From positions 48,218,116 to 48,282,115 of the forward strand of contig OY979716.1 of NCBI GenBank assembly GCA_963855995.1: 64,000 nt of DNA, written 5' to 3'. Origin of the DNA: Muricea muricata. Its lineage: Eukaryota > Cnidaria > Anthozoa > Malacalcyonacea > Plexauridae. Under the pieces are notes generated by a model. That model saw only the letters and a list, made by a program, of their open reading frames with translations, searched no databases and was not told the origin of the DNA. Both the position numbers and the translations under genes were made by a program. Shown in pieces: positions 8,111-18,600 of the stretch (position 1 is the stretch's first letter; each line of letters begins with the position of its first letter).

Positions 8111-8525
8111 TATTCAAAAAGGCTGCAAATGATCTGATACACTAGCATTCAATAACGCACTACCAAAGTTAAAATTTGAAATAATGTCCCGATTATAAAA
8201 CTTTTGAAACGTTCCTTCTTTAGACCAACCAGCAGCACCTATAATATCGTTAATATCAAAGTGTTTCCCAACAAGAAATGACGTGGAAGCCGCACGTGTA
8301 GTGTGACTTTTGTAAACTGATGTATAAATACCCGCAGCTGTCATAAACCGCTTGATCTACTGATAGTATCACGTGGAACTGCCTTGTGAGGTTTTATGCA
8401 ACTGATAAGTAACTGTTTTTCATCAATTCGTAAAGACTTCGTCTTGTCAAGGTATACTTTCAAATGAGTAACAATACATAGTTTTTGATCGATCGGATAA
8501 GCTAAAAATTCTAATGGTTTTTTAT
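8111..8525 (-). pseudogene. Tyrosine recombinase C-terminal fragment
   Basis: On the complement, an open stretch (PLEFLAYPIDQKLCIVTHLK, then RIDEKQLLISCIKPHKAVPR) leads after a one-base shift near 8345 into HTTRAASTSFL and GWSKEGTFQKFYNRD. These are the C-terminal blocks of tyrosine recombinases: H-x-x-R around 8290, then the AGW block, then the catalytic Y in FYNR. Such enzymes move DIRS-type retrotransposons and Cryptons in animal genomes by site-specific recombination. The N-terminal half and first catalytic arginine are absent; the fragment stops exactly where the LINE begins. The C-terminus is natural, with a stop after HLQPF. No reverse transcriptase of DIRS type is seen nearby, so the parent element cannot be fixed. 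Confidence 0.7.
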
Positions 8526-10004
8526 GTGGGACTTGGATTCATTAAAAACGTTTGTTGAAACCAAATTACAGATAAACGGAAGATGGTCAACACCACGAGG
8601 CGAAAATTTAAAATTCAGTAATCCTGAATTTTCGTTGAAATGGGATGGTGAAAAAGGCAAAACGGTTACTGTTATGCAAGATAACGATGAAAATCAATTA
8701 TACACAACCTTAAGAAGCTATGCCACCTTTACAGACGCCAGAGTGGATCAAAATCTTGAAAATAAAGCCGAGCACATGTCAAATGTTGATGCCGAAGCAG
8801 ATATTACCCCGCATGAAACATCAGACAGCAGAAAAGATTCATGCGAAAAATGTCAATTATATGATGAAGATTTGACTAAACTCCTAGTTATGGTGAATGA
8901 AGTAAAAGAAAAACAGAATAAAGAATGCCAGAACACTATTCAAACCAATCCTAAGATCAAAGCACTCCTCGATGAGAATAACAAGATGGCGGCGGAAATA
9001 TCAGCACTTAAAACCACCGTTGAAGAAATAAATGAAGAATGCAGAGTCATAAAACTTATCCTAGGTAAAAAGCAACATGAGTGGACCAAAACTGAGATAA
9101 ACTCCACAAAGGCCAAAGGAAAGAAAGCCAACAACACGATAAATCCTGTCGCAAGTCCTAACCGCTTCAAAGTTCTTGAGATACAAAACATGCCGGATGA
9201 CAGTTCGAATGAATCCGTTATTTTAGAAGACCATACTGATACGATGGAGCAAAATAAAGTGAAAAACCTAGACCAACAAATGTCTGATAACTGCAAGAAG
9301 CAAAGCACCAAATTTGAAAATCTGAGAAAGGAAAAGCTGGAAAAGTCTGTTGAAGTCATAGAGGAAAGCACCAAAAATAGCCCATCTTGTCCAGAAAAAT
9401 CTGCCCTTGTAATAGGAGACTCTATGGTAAAAAACATTGATCAAAGGAAGCTGGAAAGAGCAGCCAAGAAAAAAACAGTTTGCCACTCGTACAGTGAAGC
9501 GAAAGTAGGACATATCAGAGAAAAAATACAACAATATTGGAATGAGGATCAGCAATATGAAGAAATAATTTTACATGTTGGTACCAATGACTTGGTTCAT
9601 GAAAAACCAGAGAAGGTTGCTGATGAGATGGAGGCCCTAATCAACACAGTCAAGGCGCACACACGGAACATTGCAGTCTCAAGTGTTGTGATAATAAAGT
9701 TAATGCTAGAGATATATCTCACTATAACCACTTATTGCATGAATTATGTACCAAGTATAACATTGCATTCATTGATAATGATTGTATTGACCAACCTTTT
9801 CTGAATCGGTCAAATCTTCACTTAAATAAAAATGGAGATAGAGCCCTAGGAAGTGCTTTTTGCACGTATCTGAACCAGTACAGAACAATTAATTATCAGT
9901 CTAAAAATACAAGTGAGCAGTTTTTTCAGTTAAACCAAGGACCCAAGAGCAAACAAGATTGGATGGCATATCTCAGATATGTACACATACACTTACACCA
10001 GTAA
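8524..10004 (+). pseudogene. LINE ORF1: coiled-coil plus SGNH hydrolase, one frame break
   Basis: The ORF begins MWDLDSLKTFVETKLQINGR, a conserved N-terminal block of this LINE group. It continues with WSTPRGENLKF, a CxxC pair (CEKCQLYDED) and a long charged helix around residues 120-180. The SGNH domain has the nucleophile motif GDSM (residues 298-301), block III GTND (353-356) and, after a frame break near 9690-9700, the C-terminal histidine block SNLHLNKNGDRALG (His codon 9819-9821). SGNH/GDSL domains are esterase-like; in LINE ORF1 proteins they are thought to aid membrane or RNP functions. All key residues survive, but in two frames. The second frame ends at 10004, overlapping the start of the ORF2 region. 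Confidence 0.75.
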
Positions 10005-10009
10005 TTTGT

Positions 10010-12896
10010 AGTAATTTGCTTAGTGAAAATGTGAGTAGCTCTTTTTCAACAGCGCTTAACTCAATTCCCATTGAAAGAGGTTTTAAAATGGCCTTTTTAA
10101 ATATTGTAAGTCTACCAAAAAATATTGACGAAATTCGATATTCTATGTCTAACAAAAGTATTGATATTATTGCATTTGACGAGACACGACTTGATTTAAG
10201 CTTCACTGATAGCATGATTCATTTAGATGGTTATAATTTGATTAGAAAAGATAGATCACGAAAAGGAGGTGGTGTTTGCATGTATTTGAGTAGCTCCATC
10301 AATTATAAAATCCGATCTGACCTAAGTCTATCTGAATTGGAGGCTGTTTGTGTTGAAATTACTAAACCACACAGCCAACCATTTATTGCTGCAACTGTTT
10401 ACAGACCACCCAATGCATCATTAGATTTCTTTGATCATCTCAAAAAGTTGATCAGGGAAATTGATGATGAGAATAAAGAAATGTATTTGTTGGGTGATCT
10501 GAACTGTGACATGTTAAAAGAGGAACAGCTTTGTCATGCACCATTAAAAAAACTGAACTCATTATGTGAGTTGTACCAATTAACTCAATTGATGAGCCTA
10601 CTCGAATTACAGCGACAACGTCCAGCCTCATTGACCATGTTATTACCAATACTCCAGAAAAAATTTCTCATTCTGGAGTTGTTCATACTGGCATCAGCGA
10701 TCACAGTTTAGTATTTGCAATCAGAAAAATACGAATAATTCAAAAAAAAGAAAACAACACTTATGAAATAAGAAATATGAAAAATTTTGACGAAATAAAG
10801 TTTCTAAATGACCTTCTATCTCAACATTGGGAATATGTTTATTTTATTGGCAGTGACCCAAATGACATGTGGGAAATTTGGAAAGAACTTTTCCTAGAAG
10901 TATTAGATAAACATGCATCTCTCCAGCAAAAAAAGGTCCGATCAAGTAAGATCCCTTGGATCACTAGTAAAATTAAGAACCTCATTAATATACGAAACAA
11001 ACTAAAAAGAAAGGCAATCATAAGTAAATCAGAAATAGATTGGATTAACTACAAAACATCTAGGAATCAGGTCAATATTGAATTAAGAAAAGCTAAGCGA
11101 AACTATTATTCCACTAAAATTGCAAATCAAAAATGTAATCCAAAGAAAGCATGGAAATCCATCAACAATTTACTAGGCAAGCAGACTAAGCAAACTGTAG
11201 TAAATTAGCTAAATATGGGTGAAACTATTTTGAAGGATTCGCAAGAAATTGTGGAAGGTTTCAATAAATACTTTTCAAATATTGGACCTGACTTGGCAAA
11301 TGAAATTGATATGTCCAATTGCAATTTTGAAACATGTTAAAAAAAACTAAATCAGAATTTGCTGCATTCCAACCTAAAACTGTTAGTGAGATCTTTAATT
11401 TATTATGTGGACTGTCTGGCCAAAAAGCAACTGGAATTGATAAGATTTCATGCAAAATTATTAAGATTGCTGCACCTGCCATTGCAAATTCACTAACACA
11501 CATATTTAATCAAGCCATTATTTCATCATCCTTCCCTGATCAATGGAAAGTTGCTAGTGTAACACCACTCTTTAAAAATGGTCAACGAAATTGTCCTGGA
11601 AAGTATAGACCAATTTCAGTCTTACCAGCAATAAGCAAAATCATGGAACGAATCATGTATAATCAACTATACAATATTTAACCAAATTTGGATTACTAAG
11701 TAATTCCCAATTTGGTTTCAGGAAATCCCACTCTACAGCAACAGCATTACTAGACTTTACTAATGTGGTACATAAATTTAGACAGGAAATTATTTAACTT
11801 AGTAGTTTTTATTGATTTAAAAAAGCATTAGATACTGTTGATCACCATATTCTCCTGAAAAAGTTGGAGTTATATGGAGTAAAAGGACAAGCTCTTTCTT
11901 TCCTAAAATCCTACCTCATAAAATCGTAGTCAGAAGTGCAAAATGAATGGATTTGTTTCATCTGAACGCCCAATTCAATGTGGTGTACCACACGGTTCTA
12001 TTCTAGGACCAGTATTATTTTTGTTGTACATTAATGATCTGCCCGAGTGTCTTAATATTACAAAACCTCGACTATTTGCAGATGATACAAATCTCACAGC
12101 TTCTGGAGACTCGATGACTGATGTTGAAAATGCAGTAAATTCTGATTTAGAAAATCTTAAAAACTGGCTAATAGCTAATAAACTTAGCTTGAATGTAGCT
12201 AAAACTGAGTTCATGTTGATTGGTTTTAGGCAAATGATAAAAGATTTTCACCCAAAAATTTTTATTGAAAACAAAAAAATTAAACAAGTTGATAAATGCA
12301 AAACTCTTGGAATAATAGTGAACCAACATTTATCTTGGAAAAATAATACTAAAAATGTCTGCAGAAAAATAACAGCAGGAATCTGTGCTCTCCGTCGTAT
12401 CAAACCTTTTGTTGACAAGGAAACACTCATTTCAGTATATAGCGCTATTGTTTGTCCACACTTCGATTATAGTTGTGAAGTGTGGGATGTATTAGGTGAA
12501 ACACAATCAAAACAGCTTCAGAAACTTCAAAATAGAGCCGCTCAAGTAATCATGAATATGAGCAATGATATCGATTCGTCAATTGCTTTATCCGCCTTGG
12601 GCTGGGAGCCACTTAACTTGATAAGAAAAAGGGCAAAAGCAAAACTAATGTACAAAACTTTAAATAAAATGGGTCCAGAGTCACTCGCAAATCTTTTTAC
12701 TTATAAAAGTGAGGTGACAAATCACAAACTTCGGGGTATCTCCAGTAGTCTTTGTTTGCCACAACCTCGAACTAATAACATGAAAAATAGTTTCATGTAC
12801 GACGGCGCTCACCTATGGAATTCTATTCCAAATGATATTAGGGAGTGCAAAACCTTCTCATGTTTTCAAAATAGGATAGCTACTCACATTTTTTAG
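10010..12896 (+). pseudogene. LINE ORF2: endonuclease and reverse transcriptase, multiple breaks
   Basis: The endonuclease begins around 10088 (MAFLNIVSLPKNIDEIRY). It includes AFDETRLD, where the family has the catalytic glutamate, the strand GGGVCMYL, the motif LLGDLNCD and, in a second frame after a shift near 10590, SLIDHVI and GISDHSLV, the usual end of the domain. The linker is open at 10777-11208. The reverse transcriptase has GIDKISCKI, the fingers block KYRPISVLP, the GFRKSHST block, and the catalytic FADD at 12075-12086 just after GVPHGSILGPVLFLLYIND. The C-terminal region through HLWNSIPNDIRECKTF ends at 12896. Breaks or stops lie near 10590, 11206, 11336, 11680, 11800 and 11930. 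Catalytic residues are largely kept, so decay is probably recent. Confidence 0.8.
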
Positions 12897-13040
12897 TACG
12901 ACAATAACTTATACAAACTTAGAATAGAAATTTGTAAATGCATGCTTTCTTTATTATAGATTCTCTTACTTAGATTTAGTTATTATCTTTTGTAAATATC
13001 TTAGTCTTGTAAATATTCTTGTATTTTCTTATTGCACGCC

Positions 13041-13111
13041 CCCTGTGGAAATCAGCTTCGGTTGACAGGGTTAGCGTGGGTAAATAAAGTTTTTACTACT
13101 ACTACTACTAC
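13041..13111 (+). repeat. LINE 3' end: TTCG hairpin, AATAAA and (TAC)n tail
   Basis: TCAGC (13052-13056) and GTTGA (13061-13065) pair around a TTCG loop. CCCTG (13041-13045) pairs with CAGGG (13066-13070) below, leaving a six-base bulge. AATAAA follows at 13083-13088 and six TAC units end at 13111. LINEs of this branch use a 3' hairpin for recognition by their own reverse transcriptase and end in short tandem repeats. Confidence 0.7.
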
Positions 13112-13889
13112 AAACAATTGATGAACTTTTGGGGAAAAGTGAAAAATTCGATTGTGAAGGTTTGTACAAATAGAGTATATTCTAATACGAACTGATTGCA
13201 AGTAGTAGTAGCATTCCTAGGCAATTGATAAGGTAACTTTTATAAAGCTTTTTCTTTAGTCTTTTAACTCTCTCTTTCTCGCTGTGTTACAAAATCTTCT
13301 ACTTGTAACATGTTTAATGAGGCTGTACCGAGAACTTTAAGCAACTTCATTGGACTATGTACTACAGTACGTGTATATTTTTTATATTTTTTGTTGAGGG
13401 CCAGTTCTGCAAGCACAACAATGCATCACTGTAAGCCAGGCTATTTGCCTCTACTTGTTTTTACAGTAGGCTGAAAATGTAATAACACAATTTAATTCGA
13501 TACAGTAGTGTCTGAGCCATGCTTCAGTTTTGTATTCAAGAAAAATACTTCCCACTTAATGTCACAAGTCAGCAAGATGTATTGGAAAATTTTTTGCTTA
13601 TAGTTTTGGAACAAAAATAGATAATCCATAACAGTAAACAGCCAATTGGTTTATTTTTTCATGCTCTTTCGAATGAAACAATAAAAATATTTCTTGCTAA
13701 TACCTTTTAAGAGATCTTAAAATTCCAATAGGTAAAATTGAACGATGAATACCCGAAAGAAATAAAACAATTAATTGGGATAAATTCTTAAAGCTCGTTC
13801 CAATTAATGATTAGTCACGCTTACTCCATTTTCAAAAAAATTGTGTTCCTTGTAATTACTTTCATTTTAATTTCTCTATTTATATGCAG
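13112..13889. other. Intron-like sequence between LINE and HECT exon
   Basis: There is no gene, repeat array or RNA candidate. A pyrimidine-rich stretch (TCTCTATTTATATGCAG) precedes the HECT exon and ends in AG at 13888-13889. Confidence 0.4.
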
Positions 13890-14387
13890 AAAATAATTCA
13901 TCAGATGTGCTGAAAAAATTGAAGAAATCCATGAAACCATACATGGATTCAGTAAAGCTGAAAGTCGACAAAGAAGATATAGTAGTGGATTTCTTCCATT
14001 ATTATAAAAGCCCCAAATTCAATGAAGTCGTACCAATAAAAGTGCAAATGAGAGAAGAACCGGCAATCGATACTTGGGGGGGGTGTTCTACGTCAAGCAT
14101 TTACGGATGTTTTTCACGAGATTGCTAGTGGAGAATCTTACCTACGTTTGTTCACAGGTCACAGCCAACGGCTTACTCCGATTTACAGCAGTGAACATGT
14201 TCTCACAGGAGTATTCGAAGTTCTTGGAAAGTTAATAACTCATAGTTTAGTACAGGGTGGACCTGGATTTCCGTTTCTTGCGCCTGCTATTTATTGGTAT
14301 GTAGCAACAGGAGATTTGTCTGAAGCTGTTGCAAGAGCCTTTTGTCTTGACATTGGTGATATGGAGCTTGTTTCTTTCATTAATAGG
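13890..14387 (+). pseudogene. HECT-domain N-lobe exon, frame broken in a G8 run
   Basis: A TATGCAG acceptor and an AGG|GTATGA donor bound one exon homologous to 18157-18680 further on. Both enter with two bases completing a codon and both leave on a codon boundary. The peptide has VLKKLKKSMKPYM, then EEPAIDTWGG and, in the next frame, AFTDVFHEIASGE, TGVFEVLGKLITHSLVQGG and FLAPAIYWYVATGDL. These match the N-lobe of HECT ubiquitin ligases, which binds the E2 enzyme. The shift lies in the eight-G run at 14076-14083; one extra G accounts for it. The C-lobe, with the catalytic cysteine, is not encoded in the 1 kb that follows. It may be a truncated duplicate, or its donor may join the phase-compatible exon at 19204. 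The acceptor phase also fits the donor at 1341. Confidence 0.7.
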
Positions 14388-15464
14388 GTATGATTTAAAT
14401 TTTTGATTTTTTGTACATATTCAGTCTCTTTTGTCTGCAATGAATGAAAGACTAATTTCATATTCAATAATGCTAGATATGAGAAAACAAAATATTTGTT
14501 GCTTTTAGGCATGATTGAAACTCCCACTCTATGTATAATTGAACTTCCTTGTTCAACAGCACCACTTTGTTAGGAGTGTGTGGTTGATCCATCCTTCCAC
14601 CTACATTATTTGACTAACATCCTTCATAAATTATATGAAGTTAAATAGTATATTAGGAAATGAATCATGCTATATTTTTGTAAATCAAATATATTGCAAC
14701 CTTGTACACAGGGCCGTTTTAGTTATATACATGTATTTAACAATTAGACGAAGAGAACGAGCTGTCTATGAGCTGATAGTCATCGAGGGCGCAGCTCGAG
14801 TCAATTATCTGTTCAGAGACAACGAGGTCGAGTTTTCTAGTATACACTCTGAAGCCTTAACTATATTTGTATTAATTTAGCAAAAAAGCCACACATAGCA
14901 TTCGATGCCATTTTGAAACTTCGATTTGTTTTTTTCAACCATGGACTATTACAAATGGTCCATGGTTAAGAAACCAATCAAAATTTTAGATTTGTAATAG
15001 TCCATGATTGAGTGTATTCGAGCATCTATTATCCCATGGTCAATGTAACCAATTTCTTCTTGTATGAAGGGTGAATGATGTCAAAAATACATTTACATCG
15101 TCCTTCGTTATCATCGGGCAATTTGTTCATATCATCTTGCCAAGTAATCATGTCAAAGGGTTTTATCTTTGTATCAATGGGCGAAAGTTTTACACCATTA
15201 CATTACACCATTATACATTATATCATTACGCTGTTCTAGCCCGATGACATGAAGTGCAAAATGTTTCGTTTCATTCATGTCATTGGGCTATGAGCCGTGT
15301 CAGCGGTCTCGCGCTTTAAATCAACCACTATATTTGATATAACTTGACGTTCTCGTAGTTCAACCTCATGTCAATGTCGTGTTTTTCGCGCATTTTCGAA
15401 CTTTTGCAAGGCTGGACGTCAATGTTTTTCTGTCTATTAAAGATTGGTAATTTAAGATAATAAG
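14388..15464. repeat. Upstream region of the HECT gene with foldback repeats
   Basis: Two inverted repeats stand out. One arm (CAACCATGGACTATTACAAAT, split here as 10+11 bases at about 14937-14957) recurs inverted at about 14991-15011 with one mismatch, and its inner part also forms AACCATGGAC/GTCCATGGTT. The second is a 16-bp stem at 15238-15253 and 15274-15289 with one mismatch and a 20-nt loop. GTCATCGGGC-like words occur in both orientations near 14777, 15110, 15239 and 15280. These look like MITE or foldback remnants. The last 150 bp should contain the promoter and 5' UTR of the next gene; no sharp core element is evident. Confidence 0.45.
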
Positions 15465-15691
15465 ATGAATAAAACGAATGAGCGAAGTAACTATATAAGC
15501 AGTGCCACAGCTATATTAAGAACAGCAATCAATGAGATTGATCGACTCGGCACAGAATCGGCAACAAGTACAGACATAGGACCGTGCTCATCACAGGCAC
15601 AGCCATCTACGTCGGGAATGAACACAACAAACAACGTCTCTTTAAATCAATTAAATGAAAGCATTCAAAGCAGAGCTCAGGATAATTTTCG
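15465..15691 (+). CDS. Exon 1 of the HECT gene
   Basis: Starts at ATG 15465 (AAGATAAGATG). Encodes a polar, Ser/Thr-rich 75-residue head (SATSTDIGPCSSQAQPSTSG) with no fold I recognise. It ends TTT CG|GTAAGA, leaving two bases that exon 2 completes to CGG (Arg). The upstream 140 bp has no in-frame ATG that I would prefer. Confidence 0.65.
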
Positions 15692-18600
15692 GTAAGATAT
15701 GGTGCAAGTGAGTATTTGCTTTCCAATAGTTTGTTTTAATGTGAAAATGTCTTTCCAGGGGAAGGGGGGGGGGGGGGGGGGCTGAGTAGTCCCATTGTAT
15801 GTCCCTTCAAGAAACCCTGATAATTCTTTCACTTACATTGAGGATTATTTGGTCAAAAATAGAAGTAAAAAGGCACAAAAAAGATTATTAAAGTGTATAA
15901 TAAATGCAAAATGACAAAAAATGCTCACTGGGGCATGAGAAAAGAGAGAATTCTGTGTGAAATTTGTTGATTGTTGTAGTATATGTATATATTTTGAACA
16001 GAAGTACAAAAACAGGGTATTTTTATAATTAATGTCTGTGATAACCGTAAATATTAAAGCATGTGTACATTGTCTTATTGGCAATCTTATTTTATGTGAT
16101 AATAGGAGGGCATTTCCAGGGTTGTGTGGAAGGAGCTTAAAACGGTCACCAACAAATGATGTGAAAGGGAAAGCACCAGCTAAAAAGAATAGATATGTCC
16201 CCTTTTTTCAGCCTAAGGAGACATGGACTCACAACTTTTGTTTACTTGGATGTGTATCAGATGATATTTCTCCATCTAAAGATGAGATTGTCCTTCTTCA
16301 AAAGGCAGGATTAGGGAAAAGGAAAATTGTTTTCCCTAATAAGAATGCAGATCATGATGGTTTTATGAACATTCTTGAAAAGGAATATCCTAAAATAAAG
16401 GAAGGAGGAGGTATAGAGCTTCTTCGAGCAGTTGGTGGAGGGGGAGGTCAAAGAAAGCTTGAAGTTTTGTCACCTGGACCACAAGGATATTCGATAACAT
16501 ACCTGCGAAACATTATATGTATAGGACAGGCAACAATATATTTACGACCACTGCAAAAGGATTTGGATCTAACCCCACTACCTATTGATGTAAGTGTTTA
16601 TAAATATTTTTTTATTCAGTATTAATTATTGTACAATACAAGCACATTTATCTTCATATGTATACTTTAATGTAGGTAATGTGATTTACTTCTTAGAAGT
16701 TAGGATTTGATTGACTGCTATGTGGAAGGCTTAACCTACTAAATATGTTTGTAATATCTCCTGATGAGTAAGATCATCTGGTTTTTTTTCCCGAGAGAAG
16801 TAATAAAGTAGGCATGTGAGTGCACATTTGCCACTTAAAGGGTTAAATACCAGTACATTGTTTATTATTTTCTTTGCTCAACCATTTTGTTGCATTTTAT
16901 TTCCATCACAGATCTCTAAAGAAGGTACAATTAGCAGTCCAAAAGTAACTTGTCTTGCATGTGGAGAAAAATGTAATTATGGTCATCTGAAGTACCATCG
17001 AGAGAACAAATGTAAACAATCCACATTGATTGTAAAGGTAATGAATTTTAGAACTGAATTTTAGAACTGTTTTCATAAGAATGTGGACTAATAAAAGGGG
17101 TATACAGTTGTCTGTACAAGACAATGCTCACTTCAAGTTTAAATTAATGTCTGATAGGATGAAAAAGATAATGGTAGTAGTGCTGATGAAGTTATTGAAG
17201 TTTCTGAAGAAGCAAAAGCTGTTGTTGATGGTGAAACCAATAAATCTAATGTTCAATCAGATTATGAAACAGAGGTGTGTATACATTGTATGTCATGGCT
17301 GTTCAGAGCAGACATTTTCTCAAAATGGACCATCAGTCTTCTTTACAGAATATTGTTATCATTGTAGGATGATATATTCAATAACTTAAAAGAACTGTTT
17401 GCTAAAAGTGATCAAAAACATTTGCGAGAAGTGGCAGAAAATTCAATTTCTACCAATGAAGCAGTGAATTCCATTCTAGAAAATAATGACTCAACTGATA
17501 AAACAGGTACATACAAGGCTGTATGATTGTGTACTTGCATAAAATGGGCTGTTGGCCCAACCACTTGATCTGGAAAAGATTTGGAAGAAACAGTCTGTTT
17601 GGAATGTTATTTTAAGTTGGCTTTCTTACTGTTTCTTTTAAATAAATTGCTATAGTTTCTTTTTTATTTAATGCATGAGTGTGGGATGTAAATAGTCTGG
17701 AAAGTTACCGTATTTAACAACTGAAGAATTTTTTAACACTATATTTTTACAGTCTTCTTATATTTCAAAAGATCCATTTGGTGAAAATATGCATTTTTAG
17801 TAAAATGGTTGGAGTTGATATTTTTTGAATTCAAAAAAAAACAATAAAATTAGTCGGCTACAATTTGTTAAAAATGCCTATATCAAAAGAATGAAACACT
17901 AGATTCTGTAGAAATACAAGAAGAAATCTAAAAATACACATCATCCCATTTCGAAGTTTGTTGTTTCAAGTAAAAATACTTTTAGTGCCTGCACATTTTT
18001 ATTTACAATTTGAGATAAAATTTGATGATGGTACTAACTTGGTACTAAGAAAAATTTTGAAGCTACTTGTTTTGTGTAAATGTGATTCACATATATGTGA
18101 GATAGCAATCTATACCAGTAGCATGCATGTGTTATAATGTCAGTCTATTATTTTAGGGCATATGGAAATACAGACTGACATGAATAAAGAGGAAATTATT
18201 CAACAGTTTAGGTTAGACAAAGTCATTCAAGGATCACAAATTATAGATGTGGATCGAATGTCTAAATCCATCCTAAGCCAACTAATGCGGATTTACAAAA
18301 ACCCAGGATTATCCATTAGGAAAGTACCTGACATCAGTTTTACTGGCGAGACTGCAGCTGATGTTGGGGGACCAACTCGAGAGTTTTTCCATGTAGCAAT
18401 AGACAGCCTTGTCAAAGTTGATGAAAGATCTGGCATTCAGCTATTTTTTGGAGTGGTAGGCCACATGTTACCACTCTGCAGTTTGGATGCCCTTTCTGGT
18501 GGGTGCTTTCTTATGGCTGGCAAATTATTAGCCCACAGCACATTGCATGGTGGTTCAGGCTTGGTTGGTTTAGCGCCAGCAGTTGTCAAATACATTGCCA

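Larger units (their letters stand above)
8521..13111 (+). mobile_element. Non-LTR retrotransposon (CR1/L2-like group), broken copy
   Basis: A 4.6-kb copy runs from an ORF1 with a coiled region and SGNH hydrolase domain, through an ORF2 with apurinic-type endonuclease and reverse transcriptase, to a 3' hairpin, an AATAAA and a (TAC)6 end. This order and an SGNH-bearing ORF1 fit the CR1/L2 branch of the Jockey superfamily. There is almost no 5' UTR: the copy starts about 3 nt before the ORF1 ATG, consistent with 5' truncation on insertion, a usual outcome of target-primed reverse transcription. I see no convincing target-site duplication. Both ORFs are frame-broken, so the copy cannot move unaided. 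It appears to have landed in or beside the recombinase remnant. Confidence 0.8.

Noticed and set aside
8940-9437. Minus-strand open frames across LINE ORF1 (also 9268-9555)
   Set aside because: They lie opposite a recognised ORF1 and show no protein character of their own.
8500-13130. Target-site duplication around the LINE
   Set aside because: No repeated word longer than a few bases could be found at both ends.
14635-14880. Plus-strand open frame of 81 codons
   Set aside because: No splice support and no recognisable sequence; it overlaps the repeat-rich region upstream of the HECT gene.
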